Positions 1-8,178 of a DNA stretch of 64,000 nucleotides are shown piece after piece. Under the pieces are notes generated by a model. That model was not told the DNA's origin. It did no database searches and saw nothing but the letters and a program-made list of their open reading frames with translations. The stretch is from Streptomyces sp. IMTB 2501 (lineage in GTDB: Bacteria > Actinomycetota > Actinomycetes > Streptomycetales > Streptomycetaceae), in NCBI RefSeq assembly GCF_001953885.1, contig NZ_MQUS01000015.1, forward strand, positions 1 to 64,000, given 5' to 3'. The position numbers and the translations under genes were made by a program. Numbering within the stretch: position 1 is the stretch's first letter; each line of letters begins with the position of its first letter.

Positions 1-64
1 CCTGATCAACCGACCACGTGTTGCAACGACCACGCGAATTCGCCGCCGAACGGGGCCACTCGAC

Positions 65-1288
65 TTACCGGCGTGCGACTCCCTCGGCCCGCGCGGCAGC
101 CGCAACCGCCGCCGTGACGGCGGGAGCAACCCGCTCGTCGAACGGCGACGGAATCACGTAGTCGGCAGCGAGGTCGTCCCCGACCACGGCCGCCAGCGCC
201 TCCGCCGCAGCGATCTTCATCCCCTCGGTGATCCGAGAGGCCCGCACCTGCAGCGCGCCCGCGAAGATGCCCGGGAACGCCAGCACGTTGTTGATCTGGT
301 TCGGGAAGTCCGACCGCCCGGTGGCGACGACCGCCGCGTACTTGTGCGCGACGTCCGGGTGCACCTCGGGGTTCGGGTTGGCCATCGCGAACACGAAGGC
401 GCCCTCCGCCATGGAGGCCACGGCCTCCTCCGGGACCGTACCGCCGGAGACGCCGATGAAGACGTCGGCGCCCGCGAGCGCGTCCTGCAGCGAGCCGGTG
501 AGGCCAGCCTTGTTGGTGAAGCCCGCGAGCTCCCGCTTGACCGGGGTGAGGTCCTCCCGGTCGGCCGAGACGACGCCCTTGCGGTCCGTCACCGCCACGT
601 CCCCGATGCCGGCTTCGATCAGCATCTTGGCGATGGCGACACCGGCCGCGCCGGCGCCCGAGATGACGGCCCGCAGCTGCCCGATCTCGCGTCCGCTGAG
701 CCGCGCCGCGTTCCGCAGCGCCGCGAGCGACACGACGGCCGTACCGTGCTGGTCGTCATGGAAGACCGGGATGTCGAGGCGCTCCTGCAGCCGGCGCTCG
801 ATCTCGAAGCACCGGGGCGCCGAGATGTCCTCCAGGTTCACTCCGCCGAAGGACGGGGCAAGCCGGACGACGGTCTCGACGATCTCGTCCACGTCGGTGC
901 AGTCGAGCGCGATCGGCACCGCGTCGACGCCGCCGAACTGCTTGAACAGGATCGCCTTGCCCTCCATCACGGGGAGGGAGGCCTCGGGACCGATGTCCCC
1001 GAGTCCGAGCACGGCCGTACCGTCGGTCACGACGGCGACCACCGACGACTTCCATGTGTAGTCGTTGACCAGCTCCGGCTGTTCCGCGATCGCGGTGCAC
1101 ACGCGCGCGACTCCGGGCGTGTACGCGAGGGAAAGGTCGTCCTTGTCGCGGACCGGCACGGTGGCCTGCACGGCCATCTTGCCGCCGCGGTGCAGCGCGA
1201 ACACCGGATCGAAGGAATCCAGGGGCTCGGCCCCGCCGTCCTGATCCGTATTGCTGTCGCTGCGAGGATTGACGATCTCCGCTGCCAC
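65..1288 (-). CDS. NAD(P)-dependent malic enzyme
   Basis: Oxidatively decarboxylates malate to pyruvate and CO2 in the cytoplasm. The 407-residue product is the usual length of the short bacterial malic enzymes. Visible are the N-terminal SLAYTPGVA block with the catalytic Tyr (about residue 56), the catalytic Lys in MEGKAILFKQF (about 111), the metal/substrate motif VFHDDQHGTA (174-183) and the Rossmann motif GAGAAG (about 210-215). The GTG start at 1288 is chosen because an AAGGGG box lies about 9 nt upstream; the open frame runs much further upstream but that part has no family similarity. It is divergent from the ABC importer across a 568-bp gap. Cofactor preference (NAD or NADP) cannot be read by eye. 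Confidence 0.93.
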   Translation of the reverse strand: MAAEIVNPRSDSNTDQDGGAEPLDSFDPVFALHRGGKMAVQATVPVRDKDDLSLAYTPGVARVCTAIAEQPELVNDYTWKSSVVAVVTDGTAVLGLGDIGPEASLPVMEGKAILFKQFGGVDAVPIALDCTDVDEIVETVVRLAPSFGGVNLEDISAPRCFEIERRLQERLDIPVFHDDQHGTAVVSLAALRNAARLSGREIGQLRAVISGAGAAGVAIAKMLIEAGIGDVAVTDRKGVVSADREDLTPVKRELAGFTNKAGLTGSLQDALAGADVFIGVSGGTVPEEAVASMAEGAFVFAMANPNPEVHPDVAHKYAAVVATGRSDFPNQINNVLAFPGIFAGALQVRASRITEGMKIAAAEALAAVVGDDLAADYVIPSPFDERVAPAVTAAVAAAARAEGVARR

Positions 1289-1856
1289 TTTGTTGTACCC
1301 CTTAGGTATGCATGGTTTGAGGGTCGACCACTCCTGGTGAGGGGTGGGCGGGCACCGTGCAAGGCCCGAATGCCGATACGTACGAGCACGTACGAGCACT
1401 TGCACGACGGGCGCGCCGCACACGCGCCCTGAGCCCCGGATGAGGGGTGTAAAGAACCTTCTTACCGGACGGACGGTGCCCACGACGAGTCCATTAGGTG
1501 CAAGGTCACATCTGAGAACCAGAAAGCCACAGAGAGGTGACGCGCGGCTGACAACCGCGCCGGGTGCCCGAAGACGCTGGTGCGCGGGCGTACGCGTCGC
1601 CCACATCGTGAGACGTGCCGTGGATTTTCCGGCCGGAAGGCTTGATTCCCGCAGATGGTTCGGCGGCGAAGGACCAAGGATGTACCGACCTGATGCGGTT
1701 CGGGGGTCACCCGTTATGCGATTTTGACACGACGACGCCCCTGAACGGCGTAGTCCGAATGGCAAGATGCCGTAAACCCACGAGGTCGCGACACCCGAAG
1801 GTGTGTGTTTCTCGTCGACCCCATCGGCACCTTTCTCATTCGCCGGAGGAACCACG
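1289..1856. other. intergenic region between malic enzyme and ABC importer
   Basis: This 568-bp divergent gap must hold the promoters of both flanking genes. Open frames run through it on both strands, but none has a recognisable product or a good ribosome-binding site. A TTGACA box is at 1724-1729 on the plus strand, without a convincing partner -10 at normal spacing. A GGAGG at 1845-1849 serves the start at 1857. I see no hairpin terminator or repeat. Confidence 0.5.
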
Positions 1857-2810
1857 ATGACCGCAAGCTCCGCCCGTCGAACGACCGCAGCACGCTCCCG
1901 TCTGGCAGCGGCCGGTGCGATCGTGGTCGCGGGCGCCCTGCTGCTCACCGGCTGCGGTGACCAGACGAAGGACAAGAGCAAGGACTCCGGCAGCGTCGGC
2001 GGCGCCCCGCTGGCCGGCAAGCTCCCCAAGGACATCAGGGACAAGGGCAAGATCGAGGTCGGTTCGGACATCGCGTACGCCCCGGTGGAGTTCAAGGACT
2101 CCTCCGGCGGCGCGGTCGGTCTGGACCCGGACCTCGCCGCGGCACTGGGCAAGCAGCTCGGTGTGACGCTGGAGTTCCAGAACGGCACCTTCGACGCCCT
2201 GCTCACCGGTCTGCGCTCCGGCCGCTACGACATCGCGATGTCCGCGATGACGGACAACAAGAACCGCCAGCAGGGCGTCGACCCGGACACGGGCAAGAAG
2301 GTCGGCGAGGGCGTCGACTTCGTCGACTACCTGACCGCCGGTGTCTCGATCTACACCCGCAAGGGCGACACCCAGGGCATCAACGGCTGGTCGGACCTGT
2401 GCGGCAAGAAGATAGCCGTCGAGCGCGGCACCGTCTCGAACGACCTGGCCAAGGCGGAGGCCAAGAAGTGTCCGAGCGGCAAGAAGCTCATCATCGAGCC
2501 GTTCGACGACGACCAGCAGTCCCAGACCCGGCTGCGCTCGGGCGGTGTGGACGCCGCCTCCTCCGACTTCCCGGTCGCGGCGTACGCGGTGAAGACCTCC
2601 GGCGGCGGCAAGGACTTCCAGACCGTCGGCCAGCAGGTCGAGGCGGCCCCGTACGGCATCGCCGTGGCCAAGAAGGACACCCAGCTGCGTGACGCGCTGC
2701 AGGCGGCGATGAACGCGATCATCAAGAGCGGCGAGTACCAGAAGATCCTCGCGAAGTGGGGCGCCCAGGACGGCGCCGTCAAGGAGTCCGTGATCAACGG
2801 CGGCAAGTGA
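1857..2810 (+). CDS. polar amino-acid ABC transporter substrate-binding lipoprotein
   Basis: Extracytoplasmic receptor that captures a polar amino acid and delivers it to the membrane permease encoded next. The 317-residue product has a twin-Arg-rich, hydrophobic lipoprotein signal ending in a lipobox (LLLTGC, Cys33), followed by an SBP family 3 fold: KIEVGSDIAYAPVEF near the start of the mature protein, LDPDLAAALGKQLGV, and the late ALQAAMNAIIKSGEYQKIL typical of glutamine/arginine-binding proteins. ATG 1857 has GGAGG 7 nt upstream. First gene of a three-gene operon with permease and ATPase. Ligand cannot be assigned from sequence alone. Confidence 0.93.
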   Translation: MTASSARRTTAARSRLAAAGAIVVAGALLLTGCGDQTKDKSKDSGSVGGAPLAGKLPKDIRDKGKIEVGSDIAYAPVEFKDSSGGAVGLDPDLAAALGKQLGVTLEFQNGTFDALLTGLRSGRYDIAMSAMTDNKNRQQGVDPDTGKKVGEGVDFVDYLTAGVSIYTRKGDTQGINGWSDLCGKKIAVERGTVSNDLAKAEAKKCPSGKKLIIEPFDDDQQSQTRLRSGGVDAASSDFPVAAYAVKTSGGGKDFQTVGQQVEAAPYGIAVAKKDTQLRDALQAAMNAIIKSGEYQKILAKWGAQDGAVKESVINGGK

Positions 2811-2857
2811 CCCGCGGAAGCAGACCAAGCAGAAGCGGCCACCGAGAGGCAACACCC

Positions 2858-3832
2858 GTGACTGACACAGAGAAGACGCCCGGGGAGAACCCGGGGGAAC
2901 ACGCGGGGGAGAACCCCGGGGAGGGCCCCACTCCCCCGGCCGGCCCGGAGGCCATCAGGGCCATCCCGGTCCGGCACTACGGACGCTACGTCTCCGCCCT
3001 CGTCGCCATCGCGATCCTCGTCGCGATCATCTACGCCTTCAGCCAGGGCGACATCAACTGGCACGCCGTACCGGACTACTTCTTCGACCACCGGATCATG
3101 ACCGGTGTCTACAAGACCCTCCTGCTGACGGTCCTGTCGATGCTGATCGGCATCGCCGGCGGCATCGTCCTCGCCGTCATGCGGCTGTCGAAGAACCCGG
3201 TGACCTCGTCGATCGCCTGGTTCTACATCTGGTTCTTCCGCGGCACCCCGGTCCTGGTCCAGCTGTTCCTGTGGTTCAACCTGGGCCTGGTCTTCCACTA
3301 CATCAACCTGATGCCGATCTACAAGGACTACTGGTCGAACTTCATGACGCCGCTGCTGACGGCGTTGCTGGGCCTGGGTCTGAACGAGGCGGCGTACATG
3401 GCCGAGATCTGCCGTGCGGGCCTGCTCGCGGTGGACGAGGGCCAGACCGAGGCGGCCCACGCACTCGGCATGAGCCACGGCAAGACCCTGCGCCGGGTGA
3501 TCATCCCGCAGGCGATGCGCGTGATCGTGCCGCCTACGGGCAACGAGGTCATCAACATGCTGAAGACGACCTCCCTCGTGGCGGCCGTCCAGTATCCCGA
3601 ACTGTTCCGTTACGCCCAGGACATCGGCCAGAACTCCGGCGCCCCGGTGGAGATGTACTTCCTCGCCGCGGCCTGGTACCTGATCATGACCTCGGTGCTG
3701 AGCGTCGGCCAGTACTACATCGAGCGCTACTACGCCCGCGGTTCCAGCCGCCAACTGCCGCCGACCCCATGGCAGAAGGTGAGGGCCGGCATGTTCTCCC
3801 TGGGCCGGCCGAAGGGAGCGGTGAGCGCATGA
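2858..3832 (+). CDS. polar amino-acid ABC transporter permease
   Basis: Membrane-spanning subunit of the importer. The 324-residue protein opens with a hydrophilic tail of about 50 residues containing near-repeats of GENPGE, then a first membrane segment (SALVAIAILVAIIYAF) and a His/Glu/Gln/Arg/opine-type permease domain with the EAA loop (EGQTEAAHALGMS) that docks the ATPase. GTG 2858 follows a GAGAGG box. The stop overlaps the next start (ATGA at 3829-3832), indicating translational coupling. The proline/glutamate-rich N-terminal tail is encoded by a short imperfect DNA repeat (about 2881-2932) and is longer than in many homologues. Confidence 0.92.
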   Translation: MTDTEKTPGENPGEHAGENPGEGPTPPAGPEAIRAIPVRHYGRYVSALVAIAILVAIIYAFSQGDINWHAVPDYFFDHRIMTGVYKTLLLTVLSMLIGIAGGIVLAVMRLSKNPVTSSIAWFYIWFFRGTPVLVQLFLWFNLGLVFHYINLMPIYKDYWSNFMTPLLTALLGLGLNEAAYMAEICRAGLLAVDEGQTEAAHALGMSHGKTLRRVIIPQAMRVIVPPTGNEVINMLKTTSLVAAVQYPELFRYAQDIGQNSGAPVEMYFLAAAWYLIMTSVLSVGQYYIERYYARGSSRQLPPTPWQKVRAGMFSLGRPKGAVSA

Positions 3833-4635
3833 CCGACAAGCTGGGCAAGACGCAGGACACCCCGCCCGAGAGCTCGGTGCCGATGGTCAGGGCGCAGGGA
3901 GTCCACAAGTCCTTCGGCCATGTCGAGGTGCTCAAGGGCATCGACCTGGAGGTGAAGCCGGGCGAGGTGTTCTGCCTGATCGGCCCCTCCGGCTCCGGCA
4001 AGTCGACCTTCCTGCGGTGCATCAACCACCTGGAGAAGATCAACGCCGGCCGGCTGTACGTCGACGGCGAACTGGTCGGCTACCGGCAGAGGGGCGACAG
4101 GCTGTACGAGCTGAAGGACGGCGAGGTCGCGCGAAAGCGCCGGGACATCGGCATGGTCTTCCAGCGCTTCAACCTGTTCCCGCACATGACGGCTCTGGAG
4201 AACGTCATGGAGGCGCCGGTTCAGGTCAAGGGCGTGAGCAAGGCGCAGGCCCGTGAGCGGGCTGTGCAGCTGCTGGAGCGCGTGGGCCTGGCCGACCGGG
4301 CCGGGTACTACCCCTCGCAGCTCTCCGGCGGCCAGCAGCAGCGGGTGGCCATCGCCCGGGCGCTGGCGATGGACCCGAAGCTGATGCTGTTCGACGAGCC
4401 GACCTCGGCCCTGGACCCTGAGCTGGTCGGTGACGTCCTGGACGTCATGCGGGACCTCGCCCGGTCCGGCATGACCATGGTCGTCGTCACCCATGAGATG
4501 GGCTTCGCCCGCGAGGTGGGCGACAGCCTGGTGTTCATGGACGAGGGTGTGGTGGTCGAATCGGGCCATCCACGCGACGTCCTGACGAACCCGCGGCACG
4601 AGCGGACGCAGTCGTTCCTGTCGAAGGTTCTCTGA
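3829..4635 (+). CDS. polar amino-acid ABC transporter ATP-binding protein
   Basis: Cytoplasmic ATPase (268 residues) energising the importer. Walker A GPSGSGKSTF, Q-loop FQRFNLFPHMT, signature LSGGQQQR, Walker B LMLFDEPTSALD and the switch His in VVVTHEMGFA are all present, in the spacing of the GlnQ/ArtP class. The ATG overlaps the permease stop by 4 nt, and the gene is followed directly by a strong hairpin terminator, so this closes the operon. Nothing is degenerate; the ATPase should be active. Confidence 0.94.
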   Translation: MTDKLGKTQDTPPESSVPMVRAQGVHKSFGHVEVLKGIDLEVKPGEVFCLIGPSGSGKSTFLRCINHLEKINAGRLYVDGELVGYRQRGDRLYELKDGEVARKRRDIGMVFQRFNLFPHMTALENVMEAPVQVKGVSKAQARERAVQLLERVGLADRAGYYPSQLSGGQQQRVAIARALAMDPKLMLFDEPTSALDPELVGDVLDVMRDLARSGMTMVVVTHEMGFAREVGDSLVFMDEGVVVESGHPRDVLTNPRHERTQSFLSKVL

Positions 4636-4650
4636 CCGCGCATCCCCGCA

Positions 4651-4682
4651 GGGGCGGTACGGGCTTGACGTACCGCCCCTTT
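4651..4682. terminator. hairpin terminator after ABC operon
   Basis: A perfect 10-bp inverted repeat (GGGGCGGTAC at 4651-4660, GTACCGCCCC at 4670-4679) is followed by TTT. It sits between convergent genes and probably terminates both. Confidence 0.8.
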
Positions 4683-4685
4683 CGG

Positions 4686-5444
4686 CTACTTCACCGCGAG
4701 CAGCAGCGTGTCCGACGGCGAGCACCACACCGGCCGGGCCTCCCCGAACCCCTTCTCGCGCAGCACCCGCGCGTGCCACGCGGGCGAAGGCATGTCCCCG
4801 TCTGCGTGCTCGCCGTAGATCTCGAACCGCCGGGCGGTGGGCTCGGCGAGGACCGGGTCCTTGGCGGCGACCTGCCACCAGTCCGCCCAGTCCAGGGCAC
4901 CGTCCCGCTTGGCCTGATCCATACGTGCGTGCCGCTGTGCCCGCTCTGCCGCGTTGATCCGGGGCGTGCTGTCGTCGATCATGTGGTCCGCGTTCATGAA
5001 GACACCGCCGTCGCGGACCAGCTCCGCGACCTGACCGTAGAGGGCCGCGAGGGGTTCGCTGTGCAGCCAGTGCAGGGCCGTGGCGGTCAGGACGGCGTCG
5101 TAGGAGTCGTACGGCAGCTTCGCTCGCCAGTCGGGGTCCTTGAGGTCGGCGGTGACGAAGGAGACGCGGTCGTCGCCCTCGAAGGTGCCGCGCGCGATGG
5201 CCAGCAGGGCCGGGTCGAGGTCGACACCGGTGCTGGTGGCCCGCGGGAAGCGCCTGAACAGCCGGTCGGTGATGCTGCCGGTGCCGCAGGCGAGGTCGAG
5301 GACGCGCGGCGCGGTCCCCACGAGCGCCTCGACCATGTCCAGCATGATCTCGAACCGCTGCTCGCGGTCCGGCATGTACCACTCCTGCTGCCGGTCCCAG
5401 CTCTCCTGCCAGGCCGCCCAGTCGGTTCCGGTGCTCGTGGTCAT
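4686..5444 (-). CDS. class I SAM-dependent methyltransferase
   Basis: Transfers a methyl group from S-adenosylmethionine to an unidentified small molecule. The 252-residue protein has motif I VLDLACGTGSI near residue 47, an acidic motif II (STGVDLDPALL), and VSFVTADLKD plus YDAVLTATALHWL, the layout of the trans-aconitate/UbiE-like methyltransferases. ATG 5444 is preceded by a purine stretch (GGGAGACGGGG). It is monocistronic, convergent with the ABC operon and divergent from the CGNR gene. The substrate is not predictable. Confidence 0.85.
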   Translation of the reverse strand: MTTSTGTDWAAWQESWDRQQEWYMPDREQRFEIMLDMVEALVGTAPRVLDLACGTGSITDRLFRRFPRATSTGVDLDPALLAIARGTFEGDDRVSFVTADLKDPDWRAKLPYDSYDAVLTATALHWLHSEPLAALYGQVAELVRDGGVFMNADHMIDDSTPRINAAERAQRHARMDQAKRDGALDWADWWQVAAKDPVLAEPTARRFEIYGEHADGDMPSPAWHARVLREKGFGEARPVWCSPSDTLLLAVK

Positions 5445-5544
5445 GGATCCCCGTCTCCCCTCGTGATGCGTAATACCCTGGAAGCACGACCGGCTGTTAC
5501 CCGACCGCAGATACGACCATAAAGCGCCCCCGTAAGGACTACAA

Positions 5545-6174
5545 GTGGAACTGGCCTATTACTCGGATTACGCCGTACGTCTCGTCAACAGCGAGGAACC
5601 GGCCCGGGGCAAGGACTCGCTGACCTCAGTCGAGGCCGTCCGCGACCTGTTCGGCGCCAACTCCTCCGCGGCCCGGCGCACCACCGACGCCGATGTCACC
5701 CGCTTCCGCTCGGTACGGGCCAGGCTGCGCGCGGTCTTCGAAGCGGCCGACCAGGGCGACGAGACCCTGGCCGTGGACCTGCTGAACTCACTTCTGCTGG
5801 AGTTCCCGGTGTCGCCGCAGATCTCCGGCCACGACTACCGCGACGACGACGGCCGCCCGCTGTGGCACATGCACCTGGCCGACCACCCGTCGAACGCGAC
5901 GGCCGGCTACGCGGCGATCGCGGCCATGGGCCTGGCCTTCCACCTCACCGAGTACGGCGTCGACCGCCTGGGCCTGTGCGAGGCCGCACCCTGCCGCAAC
6001 GCCTACCTCGACACCTCCACCAACCGCTCCCGGCGCTACTGCTCCGACCGCTGCGCGACCCGCGCCAACGTGGCGGCCTACCGGGCCCGCAAGCGCCTGG
6101 AGGCCGACCGGTCCGGCAGCAGCGGCCTCGCCGCCGAGAGCGCCCAGCGCACCAGCGTGAGCGGCGAGCGCTGA
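5545..6174 (+). CDS. CGNR zinc-finger, ABATE-domain putative regulator
   Basis: Putative DNA-binding regulator of 209 residues. The N-terminal region (ELAYYSDYAVRLVNSE...) matches the ABATE stress-response domain layout; the C-terminal third holds the CGNR zinc finger: LCEAAPCRNAYLD followed by RRYCSDRCATRANVAAYRARK, with four candidate zinc cysteines. GTG 5545 has AAGGA 7 nt upstream. The gene is conserved next to sodX/sodN in streptomycetes. Its last 97 nt overlap the 3' end of sodX on the other strand, an unusually long convergent overlap. Target genes unknown. Confidence 0.85.
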   Translation: MELAYYSDYAVRLVNSEEPARGKDSLTSVEAVRDLFGANSSAARRTTDADVTRFRSVRARLRAVFEAADQGDETLAVDLLNSLLLEFPVSPQISGHDYRDDDGRPLWHMHLADHPSNATAGYAAIAAMGLAFHLTEYGVDRLGLCEAAPCRNAYLDTSTNRSRRYCSDRCATRANVAAYRARKRLEADRSGSSGLAAESAQRTSVSGER

Positions 6175-6512
6175 CGGGCGGGGAACGGCCGGTACCGAAA
6201 GCGGGCCTTGCCCAGCACCAGCTCGTCCGGCACGACCCCGTAGTCCGTGCTGTCGCCGCCCGCGTACGGGTTGTCCCCGAGCACCCACCAGCCGCCGTCG
6301 CGGCGCTCCACGGCTCGCTTGACGACCAACAGGTCCTGCTGGAACGGATGACGCAGGACCACGATGTCGCCCGGCCGGATCGTGGCACCGTACTGCAGGA
6401 GCAGCCGGTCCCCGTGCTGGAGCGTGGGCACCATGGACGGACCGGTCACCTCGGCCAGCCCGAACGGCGCCACGGCCCTCCCCCGCTCGGTCTCCCGCGA
6501 CAGCTCCGGCAT
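6078..6512 (-). CDS. sodX: nickel-type superoxide dismutase maturation protease SodX
   Basis: S26-type signal-peptidase homologue that removes the short propeptide of NiSOD so that His1 becomes a nickel ligand. The 144-residue protein carries the catalytic Ser box GPSMVPTL, the Lys box with VVKRAVERRDGGWWVLGDN, and GDNPYAGGDST, all typical of the family. Unlike leader peptidases there is no long membrane anchor. ATG 6512 is preferred because GGGGAGG lies just upstream; an in-frame GTG at 6542 is an alternative. It is divergent from its substrate gene sodN, and its 3' end overlaps the CGNR gene. Confidence 0.9.
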   Translation of the reverse strand: MPELSRETERGRAVAPFGLAEVTGPSMVPTLQHGDRLLLQYGATIRPGDIVVLRHPFQQDLLVVKRAVERRDGGWWVLGDNPYAGGDSTDYGVVPDELVLGKARFRYRPFPARQRSPLTLVRWALSAARPLLPDRSASRRLRAR

Positions 6513-6657
6513 CCCCGGCACCTCCCCGGTCCGTTCCTCCACCAGTCTCAGTCTGACCCTGGACTTTTGTCCTAAGCCCTAGGGGGCGGCCGAGAAATCG
6601 CCTTCCTCAGGGAGTAATGTCGCACCTGAGAAGACGATCACGAGGAAGGAATGCTCC

Positions 6658-7053
6658 ATGCTTTCCCGCCTGTTTGCCCCCAAGGTCAAGGTCAGCGCCC
6701 ACTGCGACCTGCCCTGCGGCGTCTACGACCCGGCCCAGGCCCGCATTGAGGCGGAGTCGGTGAAGGCCGTCCAGGAGAAGATGGCCGGCAACGACGACCC
6801 CCACTTCCAGGCACGCGCCACCGTCATCAAGGAGCAGCGCGCGGAGCTCGCCAAGCACCACGTCTCCGTGCTCTGGAGCGACTACTTCAAGCCCCCGCAC
6901 TTCGAGAAGTACCCGGAGCTGCACCAGCTGGTCAACGACACCCTGAAGGCCCTCTCGGCCGCCAAGGCGTCCACCGACCCGGCGACGGGCCAGAAGGCTC
7001 TGGACTACATCGCCCAGATCGACAAGATCTTCTGGGAGACCAAGAAGGCCTGA
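6658..7053 (+). CDS. sodN: nickel superoxide dismutase
   Basis: Cytoplasmic NiSOD that dismutates superoxide; the active form is a hexamer. The 131-residue precursor has the 14-residue propeptide removed by SodX, then the nickel hook HCDLPCGVYD (His15, Cys16, Cys20 and Tyr23 of the precursor), followed by the four-helix bundle ending KIFWETKKA. The ATG at 6658 follows GAGGAAGG; an out-of-frame ATG at 6651 is ignored. The coding sequence is intact, but the last 19 nt including the stop are one copy of a direct repeat (see 9584-9602): a mobile element has been inserted exactly at the gene end, replacing the native 3' untranslated region. Confidence 0.97.
   Translation: MLSRLFAPKVKVSAHCDLPCGVYDPAQARIEAESVKAVQEKMAGNDDPHFQARATVIKEQRAELAKHHVSVLWSDYFKPPHFEKYPELHQLVNDTLKALSAAKASTDPATGQKALDYIAQIDKIFWETKKA
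7035..7053 (+). repeat. left attachment-site repeat (in sodN 3' end)
   Basis: 19-bp sequence GGAGACCAAGAAGGCCTGA, identical to 9584-9602. It comprises the last codons and stop of sodN. An integrase remnant starts immediately to its right, which fits attL of an integrated element that restores the target gene's 3' end. Confidence 0.82.
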
Positions 7054-7531
7054 TCTTTATTTGCGCCTTCTGACCTGCGATTTCCTTGATCGCAGGGTCT
7101 CCCTGTCCGCACCCGGTCCGCAGGCCGCCTAGCACGGCGTCCATGACGGACCGGGTGCGGTCTTCTTCGCCCGGCCACAGGTGGGCGTAGATCCGCAGCG
7201 TGATGACGGCAGGCGCATGGCCGAGAACGAACTGCACCTGCTTGACGCTCGCTCCGCCGACGATGAGGGCGGAGGCGAAGAAGTGGCGCAGGTCGTGGGT
7301 CACCCTGTGCGGCAGCTCGACGGGCTTGCGGCCCTCGCGCTCGGCCGCCTCGTTCTCCGCCGTTCGGAGCAGCGTGCGGGCGCAGTTCCACTCCGCCTTC
7401 CAGCGGCGGTAGTTGAGGGGCTCGTGGATGGCGCGCGAGCCATCAGGGTGGGCCTCGATGTACTCGGCAGTAGCGACCACCGCCCGATGGAGGCGGTCCT
7501 GGGCGTCACACAACGCATAGAACGCCTCGAG
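7054..7531 (-). pseudogene. tyrosine recombinase (integrase), C-terminal remnant
   Basis: Residual C-terminal catalytic half of a phage/ICE-type integrase. The open frame contains EPLNYRRWKAEWN, then HDLRHFFASALI (the HxxRH box), VLGHAPAVITLRIYAHLWP with the LGH motif and the nucleophilic Tyr, and a tail DRTRSVMDAVLGGLRTGCG. The N-terminal arm-binding and core domains and the first catalytic Arg are absent. Sequence similarity stops near 7531, where an unrelated fragment on the opposite strand begins. The frame does not stop inside the element but reads through the att repeat into sodN antisense, ending at 6932. Confidence 0.8.
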
Positions 7532-7538
7532 ACTTGAC

Positions 7539-8150
7539 CCGCGCCGCCCCCGCCCGCACCAGGCTGAACTGCATACGGCAGCCAAGGCGTTCGACCGGGC
7601 TCGCCGCTCGGCGATCCGGGCCGACCACCAAGCCTCCACAGAACTACGCCAAGCCGCCAAGGAACTTGCCTACACCCCCACCATTCCCGGCGGCCTCGCC
7701 GTCGCCCTCATCTTCACCGCCCTGCACCTGGCCCGCGCCGCCGCCAAGTGGCACGAACAGCGCGGCCACGAGCAGCAGGTGGCAGCGGCCGAAGAAGCCT
7801 TCCGCCACCTCCAGGAGAGCTACCGCCACACCGCCGAGCCCGTCCTGGCGGACCTCGCCCGGCGCACACCCCGTCCCGAGACCGTCCAGCGCTTCGAGGC
7901 CACCGCGCGCCACCTGCTGCTCGTGGCCGACGCCACCTGGCCGGCCTCGGCCACCACCCTCGCCCGCGCGGAATCCGCCGGCCACAACGCCCAGCGCCTC
8001 CTCGCGGAGGTGGCTGCCAGCCGAGAGCTCGACAGGGCCGAGCGCCCCGCCGAGGTCCTCAATTGGCGGGTCCGGGTTCCGGGACGCTGGCCGGAGCTGC
8101 CGTCATCTGGCTCCGTAGCCTCAGGCCAGCCACCTGATCAGGACCCGTAG
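7539..8150 (+). pseudogene. relaxase/mobilisation-type protein, C-terminal remnant
   Basis: An open frame of about 200 codons (bounded upstream by TAG at 7518-7520, stop TAG 8148-8150) with no plausible start at its beginning. It encodes a hydrophobic stretch (GGLAVALIFTALHLARAAAKWHEQRGH) followed by an Ala/Arg-rich helical region and an ending SAGHNAQRLLAEVAASREL...VLNWRVR. This resembles my recollection of the C-terminal tail of relaxase-like proteins of Streptomyces integrative elements; that match is from memory, not a search. The N-terminal nuclease domain is missing, so I read it as a deletion product fused tail-to-tail to the integrase remnant. Confidence 0.55.
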
Positions 8151-8178
8151 CACGCCCTGGAGCGGGAGCGTCGCAGCG

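Noticed and set aside
65..2206. 713-codon minus-strand open frame extending the malic enzyme far upstream
   Set aside because: Only the part from GTG 1288 matches the family; the extension is antisense to the ABC lipoprotein gene and typical of high-GC third-position bias.
2881..2932. Repeat in the permease N-terminus as a separate mobile or regulatory repeat
   Set aside because: It is a short in-frame low-complexity stretch (GENPGE-like) without flanking features; mentioned only with the gene.
6543..6657. Nur box in front of sodN
   Set aside because: No TTGC-N5-GCAA-type repeat is visible; nickel control of sodN may act differently.
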